DNA of 64,000 bases from Sambucus nigra. Lineage: Eukaryota > Streptophyta > Magnoliopsida > Dipsacales > Adoxaceae. The stretch lies in the NCBI GenBank assembly GCA_949130495.1, contig OX422223.1:75266751-75330750 (forward strand), in the 5' to 3' direction. Positions 49,647-61,085 of the stretch are shown here, in pieces (positions within the stretch are counted from its first letter, which is position 1; each line of letters opens with the position of its first letter). The notes under the pieces were generated by a model. That model ran no database searches and was not told the DNA's origin. It worked only from the letters and a program-made list of their open reading frames with translations. Position numbers and translations under genes: made by a program.

Positions 49647-50064
49647 ATTGTATCTACATAGAGATATATAAAAAAAATATTCAGATATATTTGTACAATT
49701 AGATACATTTGCATTTGTAACATCCACTTACAATGTAAAACTAGGTCGTGAGTTCGATCCCTCCCCACGGATACCTGCCCTGAGGGTAAGGACGGGCTCT
49801 GAGCCGCGCGGGTATGCCGTAAGGTGTCTGAGTTCGATCCCCCCTCGGGTGCCAGATTTAAATTGGGGTGTGTATTAGGGTGGCTCTGGCACTTGCACCC
49901 CCCTGTTTAGCAAACACGAGGGAGTCCAAAGGGCTCGTTCGTATGGAGGTTTAGGGTTTAAAAAAAATTGTATCTACATAGATATATATAGAAAAAATAT
50001 TCAGATATCTTTGTACAATTAGATACATTTGCACTTGTAACATCCACTTACAATGTAAAACTAG
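49647..50064. repeat. 98-bp direct duplication flanking a SINE-like insert
   Basis: Bases 49647-49744 and 49967-50064 are both 98 bp, start attgtatctacatag and end caatgtaaaactag, with about five differences. They bound the insert at 49745-49966 exactly. Confidence 0.9.
49745..49966 (+). mobile_element. SINE-like retroposon (222 bp, A-tailed)
   Basis: The insert begins gtcgtgagttcgatccctcc and later has ggtgtctgagttcgatcccc. Both contain a tRNA B-box-like GAGTTCGATCC. The body is GC-rich, unlike the surrounding array, and the 3' end is ggtttagggttt plus an A run. This fits a tRNA-derived SINE, perhaps 5'-truncated because no A box precedes the first B box. Flanking 98-bp duplications replace the usual short TSD. 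Confidence 0.65.
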
Positions 50065-51425
50065 ATGTAGTTAGAAAGTTTGATACGGTTATATTTGTAA
50101 TATTTAGTTATAGTTACAAAATTAGATACATTTAACTTTGTATTTAATTATGACACTCTGCCTATTCTAATAACGTGTGGCCAATCCTTCACTAAAATAA
50201 AACAGAATTCTCCGTATGATTCATTCTTAGCATCACCGTCGAAAACCAATTAAATACTAACAATCTATTAAGCCATGTGTCAAATTTGAAAACTTATTAA
50301 CCTGCTTTGTTAAACCATTCAACCATATAAGATAAACATTCACAATAATAGAACATAAAGAGTACTGATAGCATAATTAAATAAACAATCGAATAATTTT
50401 TGATAAATCCCAAGTACAATCATCCAACTGATAAATGAAATAGCAAAACAATTTCTAATACTAAAAGCTCTCCAACCGTATTCGATATGCCCAAAAGAAA
50501 TACTGGAATAATCATCCTAACTAGGTATAATGAAAGAAGTATCTACGCAAATCCTGCATGCACCCACAGCTGCTGCAGCATCATCTGACTAGAATGACAA
50601 GCTAATCCCGACGTCCCTATGGCTAAGCACCTAAAAGGTTTTGAAAATATTTTTGATATGGGTCAGCACCCAAAATATTTTAAAAATATTGGCAAGTATT
50701 TAAAATGAAGTAATGAATATGCTACAGAATTATTCATGTTCATCTGGTGTTGCACTCACATGAGATTATCCTTGCCCCTCATCTATAGTTCGCACCTAAT
50801 GAATGTATTTTTACTTTCTAACTATGCTACCCAACCTAATTACTTTAGCCATTCTTCATATAATCCAATACACTACCTTTAGCCCCCGTTTGTTGTATGC
50901 TTATTTCACTTTACTTTGTTTTTCACTTAGCTATCACGTAAGCTATGTAATAGTAATTCTCAGTTAGACTTGTATCGTTATATAGTCAACATAACTGTAC
51001 ACTAGTTATAATATAATGTTCACACATTCATTAAGTTCACATATACATATAACACTCTTTTATACATATATACATAGCATCCCCGAGATGTCCTCCCGGA
51101 TGCATTCCCTAGTATACTATCAGTCTCTAGGTGTGACATCTACCATTCCACGACCACCGATCCCAAATCGCAAATACATAAATTGGAGGCGATCATAGAC
51201 ATATATTCATGAGTCATAATCATACCATATTATCCCACCAAACTCAAAACTCACCTACAATGGTCATGCAACAATCCTATGACCCCAAAAAATGACCCGA
51301 CACCTGCTGGTAATGTTAGGGTGGACCGCCCACTACGCGCAACTTCTAACGATAGCATCTCTATAGAGTAGGGATGTTAACAAATAAATCAATCACATAT
51401 AGATGTATATATAAATTATTTCACT

Positions 51426-51494
<69 letters not shown>

Positions 51495-52749
51495 CAGCTA
51501 ACGTGCATAATGTCTCTCGCAGCACTAGCCCATAAAATCTCGAGTCTATCTTGACTTTTCGATATTTCATCAAGTCTTCATTTACTTATTATTAACTCTC
51601 TGACTTCATATTTCTACAACATCCTATTCTACCTAGTCACTTAGCCTAACCAATCCCTAAATCTGAACCCAATTTCATAATTTTCACCCAGGTATGTTCA
51701 CCTATTATACACGTAATTTTTTACCCGGAGTTATTCCCCCGTTAGCTTAAGGCACTTCCTAACCTTGAGAATAGGTTAATATGAGTTTTAAAAAGTACTA
51801 CCATGATCTCCCTTTAAATAGGTAAAAATACACGAGTCCTTACCCCATTAGAACTCTTAAAAATCACAAATTCGTACAAATCTAATATTCTAGCAGATTA
51901 AACACCTTTTACTAAAACGACTATTACTCCCTCCATAGAAGTCCAAATGACCCCGACCTGATTCAAAGCTCATTGAAAAGCTAAGATCAATAAATTTCTT
52001 TACATCTATGGCTTATAGTCTAGTTCAAAGTACAAATAAAAGGGCATGCATTTGAAGCGACGTCAAAATTCACAAAAATAAGATAGTCTAACAGATTAAA
52101 CACCTTTTACTAAAATGGCTATTACTCCCTCCATAGAAGTCCAGATGGCCTGATTAAAAGCTCATTGGAAAGCTAGGATTTATACCTTTCTTTACATATA
52201 TAGTTCATAGTATAATTCAAGGTAAAAATAAAATGGCATCCATTTAAAGTCAAATTTTTAGTCATATTCATCAATTAAATCAATACATCATTCAATAGTA
52301 AACCCCAGTTTCACGATTCATGCTTTTATCTTTTAAATCTATCAAGAACCTATCTTTTCCATTCTAATCGCATCAGATTTTCCATATAATCATCATTAGA
52401 TTCATTTTTAATAGTTACTTTATTCAAAACCCAATCTTGCATGGTTCTCCCAAAAGAAAGTGATAATCAAAGAGAGATTATTGAGTGAAAAGAGTTTCAA
52501 GAGAATGCTAGCTGAATATGTTATTCTTTGATTCATTATTACAACAGCTAATGTCTATGTATTTATACTAATCAATGTACCACTTCTAATAGATAACATA
52601 AATTACACGTGGCTAATTACAGTCATTAATCCAAAATAGTAATAACAAAAAATGAAATAGGAATAAAGGCCTGTTTGGCTAGTGGTCTTTACCATTCCAT
52701 ACAAGCTAATGGGAAACTTGGATTAAAGAAACACATCAACTTAAAAACA

Positions 52750-54031
52750 TTAGCCAGACAGTAACTTGTTATGTAGATACTTGAAGTAAGGAGTAAGCAA
52801 AGGCTTGGTAAAAATATCAACCAATTGGTCAACAGAAGCCACATGAGCCAATTGAAGTTGATATTGAGCTAATGTCTCTCTGATGAAGTTAATACTGAGC
52901 CAATTGTAGTAGTTGACAAAACCAAGGGACCTCCACAGCTGTGTTGTTATGGAATTGTATTTAACTTCTGAGCTAGACATAGCTATAGTAGGCTATCTTT
53001 TTGCACTCCAATACACCAAATTATAGCTTAGAAGCACACAAAAATCAAAGGTGGATCTCCCATCTGTTCTGCCACCAGCCCAATCAGAATCAGAGTAGGC
53101 ACGGAGATGCAAGGGACCTGGTTATAGAAGAATTACTTTAGCAAGGGAGCCTTTCACAAATCTGAGGATCATCTTAACAGTTTGGAAATGAATGTTCAGA
53201 GGAGCATGCATATATTGGCAAACTTAGTTCACAACAAAAGAGAGATCAGGTCTGGTGATTGTTAAGTACTGCAAGAAGCCTAATATACATTTGTGGAGCC
53301 GAGGATCATGGAAAAGAGAAATATCTTCAACAAGGGATGGTTTATTAGGCAAAGGGGAGTCAATAGGTTTTCAGTTTGTCATTCCAGTCTTGGCCAAAAT
53401 ATCAGAGTCACAGTTTGGTTGAGATAAAACCAGATCTTTAGGATGAGATTGAACCTCTATGCCTAAAAAATATCTCAAAGACCCCATATCTTTCATAGTA
53501 AATATAGATTGCATACACAACACATACTCTTGAATCAAGTAGGAGCTAATACCTATCAAAATAATATCATCTACATACATAAAAAATACAAGCATATATG
53601 AAGCAATCTTTTTAATAAAGAGAGAAGTGTTAGACTTGATATTGATAAATCCCTGATCCAGTAAGAACCTTACAAGTATTGCATACATGATTAGGAAACT
53701 AAGCACTAATGAAGCTTTGAGGTTGTGTCATATAAAACTCTTCCTCTAAGCTTCCATGCAGGAAGGCATTTGAAACATCCAACTATTTCAGAGGCCAAGA
53801 ATGATGTAAGGCAAGAGAGAGCACTAATCCGAGGGCTAATTTTTTTACCACAAGGCTAAATATCTCATAGTAGTCCACCCCCTCTGTTTGGTCAAAACCC
53901 TTAGCCATAAGTAAATCCTTATACTTTACTAAGTTTCCATCAGAGTTGTGCTTGACCTTGAACACCCATTTACAACTAATTACAGACTTGTGAGAGGGAA
54001 GAAGAACAAGTGACCAAGTATGCTGATTCAT
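52750..54031 (-). pseudogene. copia reverse transcriptase and RNase H remnant
   Basis: 54031-53783 is the RT start (SCKWVFKVKHNSDGNLVKYK...GVDYYEIFS). 53706-53371 contains the catalytic YVDDIIL and MKDMGSLRYFLGIE motifs. 52980-52750 is the RNase H end (HVASVDQLVDIFTKPL). Frame breaks and at least one missing piece between about 53780 and 53706. Confidence 0.88.
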
Positions 54032-54392
54032 GAGATCTCCATAATCTTTTGTTAAAGCCTATTTCCAAACAGGTAGTTTATAGTCCTGTGTAAAGGATTT
54101 AGGTTCCAATGGAGTGCTAGGAGAGAGAGTGAATAGGTTTATAGAGGGTGAAAGGGAAGCTTAGGCTTGGAGATCCCTACTTTAGATTTGGTATTCATTT
54201 GGTGAGAATTAAAGATGGGGATAGAGGATTAAGAAGGGTTAGGAGTTTGAGTTGAGGGATGGCTTAGTTGAGTAGGGGAAGGAGTGGTGAATACAATGGG
54301 CATGGTTAAAGAAGGAGAGCTAGTAGCTAATGAGGAGTTAAGAGGCTCCAGAAGAGATATGGATTCAAGATAATGGTACCAGCAGATGAAAA

Positions 54393-55515
54393 CTATGGAA
54401 AGAAAATGAAAGTGGGAGAGGCCTGTATAGAGAAAGGTATAAAGGATCCACTAGAGGGAGGGGTGTATTGAAATGGGAAGTGATTTTCCATAAAGTGAAC
54501 ATATTTAGAAATGTAAATTCTTTCAATAGACTTGTCTAAACACTTGAAACCTTTGGAATTGGAAGAGTAACCCAAGAAGACAAACAATTTGGATTTAGGA
54601 TCAAGTTTAGAGGTCCTAAATGGGATCAACTAAGGATAACATGCACATTTAAAGGTCTTGAGAAGTGAGTAATCTATTTTTTGGTGAAAAAAAGCTCAAA
54701 TGGAGAGTAAAGGTTCAAGATAGGAGTAAATAGTCTGTTAATTAGGTAAATAACAGTAAGGAGCACTTCACTCCAGTAATAAGAGACCATAGAAGCTTGG
54801 CAAAGAAGAGCTAATGTAGTTTCATTCAAATGTTTGTGTTTTCTCTCACTGACCCCATTTTGTTCAGGGGTGTGAGGACACAAAATTTAATGTAAAGTAC
54901 CGAAAGAAGTGTGCAATTGAGACACGAGAGAGCTAACAAACTCAATACCGTTATAAGATTTTAGGGGTTTGATTTAAAAAGAGAATTGATTTACTACTAT
55001 AGATTTAAGATGGACAAAAACATGATAGACTTCAGACTTGGCATGTAAAGGGTAAATCCAGATATATTTAGTGAAATCATAAATAAAAAGCACATAATAT
55101 CTGAACCCTAAAATGGTGGAAGCTGATGTTAGACCCTATACATCAGTGTGTATCAGTTGTAGGGGTTGAGAAGTGAATATGTAAGATGAGGAGAAGGGAA
55201 GTTTGTGACTCTTTGTAAGACAACGGGATCGACCAAGGAAGGTTGATGTTTGAGGAGGAATGAGCCCTTGAAGATGAAGAGCAATTATGATGGAGGATAA
55301 AGGGTGACCTAATATATAATACCAGATATGAGTGGAGCTAGAAGTAGGAGTAAACAGAGCTTGTGAGGTTGTGGGAGGAGACAATTTGGATGGTACTGAA
55401 GTGGTAGGATGCGTAGAAAAATGAGTAGGAAATGAGTACAGACCTTGAGAGAAAGGTCCTTTGAAAAGATATCTATGAGTAAGTTTGTCCTTAATGATAA
55501 CTTGTTATAAATCAA
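54393..55515 (-). pseudogene. copia pre-integrase and integrase remnant
   Basis: 55384-55136 holds the pre-integrase end (WYYILGHPLSSI), with a Y in place of the zinc-binding H (usual W-HxRLGH), and SRCLTKSHKLPF for the usual C..GK.H.LPF. 54883-54674 is the catalytic-core end with CPHTPEQNGVSERKH, including the Glu of the D,D-E triad. 54629-54393 is the SKLFVFLGYSSNSKGFKC linker. Frames are broken between segments. Confidence 0.85.
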
Positions 55516-55874
55516 AGATTAATATGCAGTGATTATCTTTGGCAAGTTGATATACAGCCAAGAGATTATGACTGACACGTGGTGTATGAAGGATTTTGGA
55601 TAGAACTAAAGGTTGAGTAGGGTTAAACAGTATGCCATAACCTATATGATGAATGATAATAGATTCTCTATTTCCTATAGTGATAGAATCAGATCCACTA
55701 TAAGATTTAGGAGTAGTAAGGTGAGTAAGATTATTGGTGAGGTGACTGGTAGAAAATGTGTCTAGAATCCAATGGGAAGAGGGTGAGGAGGTAATTTGAG
55801 CAATGTAAGCTTGTGGTTGAATGGAGAAGGTTGGATAAGATAATAAAGGGTTATCAAAGGGTGATATAGAAGGT

Positions 55875-56765
55875 TCACATGGCTAGGGATGATTCTTGGA
55901 AGTTTGAGGTTCCATATAGGCTTGAGATGGGAAGGCAGGGGATAATGATGGTCTGGGATTGAAGGAGGATCCTTGTGGAGGTATTGTATTTGGTGAAAAT
56001 TGAGTGGCAAAAGATATTTGTGTTGGTGGGATATGGTGATGAATAGTGGTAAGACTGAGGTGTAAAAGGTGTAGTTGGAGTTTGATAAGTTTGATTAAAT
56101 ATATGATAGCACTTAGCAGCCAAATGGTTCCCCTTTCCATAGATCTGACAAAAAACCCTTTGGTTGTACTTTCTACCCAAACTCATTCCTCTCATATTCT
56201 TATTTCTGTTACCTCCACCTCTATAAAATTGACCAAATTGGTTCTCAAATATGTTAGGAGGCTGTCCACTAGGCTATTGAAAATTCTGATTGCTCATAGG
56301 ATGGAGATTTTGAAGAGAGTAATTAGGTGTGGTTTGGGAGTCTGTTTGGGATTAAGGGACATTGGAAGGTTGATTCCCAATTATCAGGTTGGCTAATTGT
56401 GTATCAAGTTATTTCTCTCCAGTAATAAAAGCAGTTTCACTTTCTTTAGCACTGGACACCAAATAATCTCTAGTGACATGAATTTCCTCTTATCTAAGCA
56501 TGGATTGTAACACAATGAAGGTAATAGGTTGAGTTCTTGTTCTTAAAGTTTTTTTTAATCAAGCATATTCATGAGATAGTCCATTTATAGTAAACAAGAC
56601 AAGGTCATCTTCCCCAATTGGGAAATCTGCAGCTAAGAGTTTATTAGCATAATCTTTAACCCTATTTAGGTATTCATCCATAGGGCAATCTTTCTTGGCA
56701 TTTAAAAGTTTCAATTTCAGTTCATGAATTTGTGATTTAGAGACTGAAACATATCTTTTCGTCAA
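55875..56765 (-). pseudogene. copia gag remnant
   Basis: 56765-56559 encodes the UBN2/gag segment (LKLLNAKKDCPMDEYLNRVK...LVLFTINGLSHEYA). 56195-55875 encodes a basic stretch and the zinc knuckle CQIYGKGNHLAAKC, in which the second Cys is replaced by Tyr. The two lie in different frames with stops between. Confidence 0.8.
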
Positions 56766-58096
56766 ATAACCCCAAATTTCAAATGAATAACGAACACAAA
56801 ACTTAAGGTGGAATCAATGGGGTGATTATAGTATTCGAGTAGCTAATTAATTAATGATCTATATCTAAACATTTCACATAAGCAGTGTTTAGAGAAGTAC
56901 CGCCAGCTTTATCTGTCAGCATATGAATGGGAGGTGTAATATAACCATAAAAAAACCCTAGCAAATGATTTGCGTGAAGATAATTTCCTACTTGCAGTCG
57001 TTAGATCATAAAGTTATTCTGATTGAGCTTTACTGGAATAAAGGAATTTGAGTTAGAGATGATGAAGATTAGGTTTGAAGGAAGATTGAGCGGAGCAAGA
57101 GTGTTCACTATTGAAGGGGAAGAAGATTAGAACTCCAAAGATTGTTGGATCTATATCTATGATACCATAAAAAAAATGATAATCAAATAGAGATTATTGA
57201 GAGATAAGAGTTTAGAAAGAAAGCTAACGAAATCTATTATTCCTTAAATCATTATTACATTAGCTAATCTCTATGTATTTATACTAATCACTGTAACTAA
57301 TTCTAACAGATAACAGAAATTACATGTGGCTGTATGGCTAGTGGTTTTTACTCCTAACCAAAAAATTATGTGTTTTTCTACACCAATTATGCATGAATAT
57401 TTGAAACTACAATTAACATTAAAGAAAGTTAAATACTTTTCTTGAGAGCTATGAATTTATAATATTTTCTTCATGAGTTCCTCTCTTGGACTTGATCTTG
57501 AACTCAGATGAACTTGATCTCCGACGCGGATCCCTTTTTTTTCACTTTTCTCTCCTTCCCTCTCTTTTTTCTCCTCTCTCAAAACCCCATCCTCTTGAAT
57601 ATTTGGATATATGTCCCTTCTATCCACCTTACTTAAATATAATTCCAAACACTCCAAATCCCAAATGAAGTCAGCCTTTATATGAAAAATGACCCGAGTA
57701 CCCTTTTATGACTCCCGTTTATCTTAAAAAGTCCTCGGAACCGAATTACAATCCCCGAGTACCCATTTTGGACTATCTTGACCCATTCCATACCACTGGC
57801 ACATTTAAAAATGCCACCCAAGTTATCTATAATAAATTTTCATCTCATTCCCAACACGACTCTATTCGCGCGTCCTGAATGAGATACCGTTAAACCTGTC
57901 GATTTTTCTCACTTACGACGTAATACAATTTAACATGTTTTAAGTCACTTATCACACAAGTAAATGTAATTACACATAATTATTAATCCTTTTATTTTCC
58001 AATTAATTTTTATTTAAGTCACTTTATTTCTCAATATTTATAAATTACGTGCACACGTGTAATTTGAAAAAATACTAAAACATACGGGGTGTAACA

Positions 58097-58790
58097 TACT
58101 TCCCCCCTAAAAATGGAATTTCGTTACCGTAATTTGGACATACCTGTCATAAAGAGCTTCAGAAACTTTTTCTCGTGTCATCCTCATGCTCCCAAGTTAA
58201 ATCATCGGCATTATGATGCCTCCATTGTATACGCACTAATGATACTATTTTTACCGAAGTCCTACTCAATACGACCCAAAATGTTGAAAATTCTCTCCTC
58301 GTAAAGTCGTTCGGCTGCAAGGTAATCTCCTCTAACATCATGTAATAATATACCACGTCATCCTTGACATACTTTCTTGCTAAAGACACACAAAACACAT
58401 CGTAAGCATACTTCAATGCCCTAGTAAGACGAGTCTATACACAACTGGTCCTATCCTCAGATGATGGGAAAAGGCCCCAGACATTTGGGGGCCAACTTAC
58501 CTTATTCATAAATAGCATCATCCCCTTCCTGGAAGATATCAACATAACATATAATTACTCACGTAAAACTTCAAAAATCTCTGGTTACTACCCTTAAAAT
58601 ACAAAATGTACATCCTCAACATATATCCTCCAATATCTTCATCACCCTTTTTGTTTTCCCATTGGTCTGCGGGTGACGCGCTTGGCTCAAGCACAATTCC
58701 GTCCCCTAGTTTTCTGGAAACTCTACCAAAAGTGGGACACAAAGATCTTATATTGATCCAAAGCATTCACTACAGCAAATCCTGCGAATG
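58097..58790 (-). pseudogene. PPT and chromovirus-type integrase C-terminal remnant
   Basis: The minus strand has a purine tract (TTTAGGGGGGAAGTA, 58097-58111) right at the LTR start. Upstream in the element's sense, 58766-58539 reads LGDGIVLEPSASPADQWENK...MLRMYILYFKGS, a decayed form of the integrase FHPQTDGQ...EDMLRACVLDF region. 58480-58160, across frames, gives HDVFHVS-like CFVCLARKYVKDD, then a W-R-H-H-N..DLTWEHEDD segment like the C-terminal chromodomain-proximal 'VLWRNH..EEATWE.E' block. Between them much is deleted. This is the end of the element whose 3' LTR is 50149-58096. Confidence 0.72.
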
Positions 58791-58803
58791 GTCACGCCCA
58801 GTG

Positions 58804-59409
58804 GGTCACGGCCCAAGTCCGTGACCAGCTGGTTGCGGACTTGGGCTGTGACCCTCTCAATATTTGGCGTGACCATATTTATTACCACACTAAATTATTG
58901 ATGCTCGGAAAGTGGTCACGGCCCAAGTCCGTGACAACAGTAGTCGCGGACTTGGGCCGTGACCAGGTCGTGACCATCTTGGCGCCAAAATCGCGCCAAA
59001 ATTCCCTCCAAGCTTGGTCGCGGGTGGGTCACGGCCCAAGTCCGTGACCCATGGCATGAGGAAGAAGAGAGTACACAAATTGAGGGTCACGGCTTAGGGC
59101 CGTGACCATTTCTGGGTGTGGGTCACGGCTATGGGCCGTGACCATACCTCATTCAAGCACTAGGGTGGATGAAAAAGGGTCGCGCACCACAGATTGAGGG
59201 TCACGGCTTGGGGCCGCAACCATTTCTTGGTATGGGTAACGACTATGGGCCGTGACCATCCCTCATTTGAACATCAGCAGGTCACAGATGTTATCCCTTA
59301 TGGTGGTCGCGGATGGGGGTCACGGCTCTAAGCCGTGACCATTCGTCAATCAGCAGCAGATGGAGAACAAATGGGTTGCGATGGTGGGTCACGGCTTTAG
59401 GCCGTGACC
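58804..59409. repeat. Cluster of eleven GGTCACGG-N7-CCGTGACC hairpins
   Basis: Stem-loops of the form GGTCACGGcccaagtCCGTGACC start near 58804, 58831, 58913, 58943, 59027, 59084, 59121, 59199, 59236, 59316 and 59386. The arms are kept while loops vary (cccaagt, cttaggg, ctatggg, ctttagg). Spacing is irregular (27-84 bp) with unrelated sequence between, including inverted gcgccaaaa blocks at 58980-59001. Such clusters sit in the middle of the other LTRs in this window, so this may be part of an LTR too. Confidence 0.88.
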
Positions 59410-61085
59410 ATATATAACCATTAAAAAAAGCCGCTTATCTCAGTCCCATTTCTTATTTGGGCGTTTGCGATTTCGTTAAAGGGGGTTTGGGGCGATTTTT
59501 ATGATTCGATTTCTTTGCTAAGATTTTTGAAAAGTATGTGTGTATATGTGTGTGTGCATTTCGATTTGATGATTTGTGGGAGCTGTGTGCATTTCGATTT
59601 GATGAGTTTTGAACGGTATGCGTGTATTTGTGCTAGCATAAGCCGTCACCCCCCAAAACTGATTGTAGGCCATTGAAAATCGATTTCTATTTGCATTATT
59701 ATTCTTGTTTGTATGTGTGTTTATGTATAAATTTATGTTTATATATGTGTGTATGCATATATTTATGTGTATATGTGTGTTTATGTATGTAACTATGAAC
59801 AAATAAATTATTTTTTATGTCAATAAACCCTAGATTGTATGAGTGTGTATGTATAGATTGTATGTGTGTGTATGTATAGATTTATGGCAAAAAAAATATT
59901 AGGGTTTAGAACACCTTAGATTGTATGTGTGTGTATGTATCGATTATGTCAATAAACCGTAGATTGTATGTGTGTGTATGTATAAATTATGTCAATAAAC
60001 CCTAGATTCTATGTGTGTGTATTTTTTTTGACAAAATATTATTCAAAACCCTAGTCATTATATTTTTTTTGACAAAATGTAATTAAGTAGAATTTTAATA
60101 AGTAAAAAAAAATTACATCCACCTTGTTGTGGGTTATATGCATGTCGTGATTTTTTTTGACAAAATATAATTAAATGATTTTTTTGACATACTAGTCGCA
60201 AACACGTGTGCACATTATTATAGTGAGATGTTGTTGGCTTGGTTGTTGGATACTATGTTGGATTTATTGAATTGATACTAGTGTCGATAAGTGTACATGT
60301 TATTAATTTTGTTGGGTGTGTTCTTGATTTGCCTATAAAAAAGTATATCACTTATCTTGCGATTAATGTGCATTTTTTGACGTTTACGTCAAGATATTAG
60401 GAGGCTACAACTTGACATGGAACAAAGGCAACTTGATTCCGTTCATTCATATTTTAACTTGACATGTATACCATAATTCTGTTGATTTTATACAGTTCTG
60501 TTTTAGTTTGAGATTTGTTGTGATCAACTTGATTGGATATGTATTTTAAAGCCTTAAAATGGCGGCGTAATAATCATAACTACATTGATATTATAGGCAC
60601 CGGGTTGATATTATAAATTTTTGTTCTCCTTTGCCTTTGTGTACTTTTCTTTACATATTATAGGCAACAGGTTGCTCATGTTCGTTTGAATTGCGATGTT
60701 AAAATGGGGGAATAAATCTGCGTCATATGTAAATCTACGACATATTATAGGTAGCAGATCTAATTCTTCAGTGGTTTTGTGAGGTACTTTCTTTAATTTT
60801 ACATACCCGTTCTTCATAACACATTGTTTACATATTGCAGATCTAACCAATTAGATACTAGTTCTTCATTACATACCAGTTCTTCATTACACACCAGGTA
60901 CTCTTTACTTTAACTAAAGTAGTGATATAATTGATATGCATTATCTATTAAATCTTTTAGATGATAGAAGGAATACGGGATAATTATTGTTTTTTTTTTG
61001 TTTGGTTGTTGGATAATTATTGGTTGTTGGCTTGCTGTCGGATAGTATGTTAGAAGGAGTATCGAATAATTAGAACGAATACGGG
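59410..61085. other. Low-complexity intergenic DNA
   Basis: No gene is recognised. A 'tagattgtatgtgtgtgtatgtat' module repeats about five times at 59830-60020. A 'ttttttttgacaaaat' module repeats about four times at 60026-60190. The phrase catattataggca/cagtt recurs at about 60594-60760. A minus-strand frame at 60611-60850 has no domain. Confidence 0.6.

Larger units (their letters stand above)
47995..50148 (+). repeat. GTTACA-rich repeat array, right block
   Basis: The same strand-biased motif as in 27400-31260 resumes: acagttacggtg (48013), ttagttacatttgtgcaa (about 48704) and many ttcagttacacttttgtaaaat variants, with (TG)n runs at 48065-48094 and 48291-48318. The SINE-like insertion at 49745-49966 interrupts it. 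The block ends at the LTR starting at 50149. Confidence 0.75.
52461..57360 (-). mobile_element. Degenerate Ty1/copia element (4.9 kb) nested in an LTR
   Basis: LTRs lie at 52461-52699 and 57177-57360, both starting tgataatcaaa on the plus strand. The right copy lacks about 55 bp. A PBS-like ATGGTATCATAG (minus) lies at about 57163-57175. The minus strand carries gag, pre-integrase, integrase, RT and RNase H in order. The flanks gaaag and aaaaa do not form a convincing TSD. Numerous stops and shifts make it dead. Confidence 0.85.
50149..58096 (-). mobile_element. Related 3-kb LTR split by a copia insertion
   Basis: The left part begins tatgacactctgcctattct and then cattcttagcatcaccgtcg, matching the LTR starts at 32020 and 44629. 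The right part ends aaatacgggg(t)gtaaca at 58096, like the other LTR ends. Removing 52461-57360 leaves about 3.05 kb, the same length as those LTRs. Sequence similarity is only local, so it is an older or different subfamily. It carries no GATCGATC cluster. The PPT and integrase remnant to its right show it is a 3' LTR on the minus strand. Confidence 0.75.

Noticed and set aside
49745..49966. tRNA gene
   Set aside because: Two B-box-like words are present but there is no cloverleaf, acceptor stem or A box, and an A-tail is present. A SINE-like retroposon fits better.
58804..59409. CRISPR array
   Set aside because: Repeats are hairpins of variable loop with irregular spacing in a plant genome. 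No uniform repeat-spacer pattern and no cas genes.
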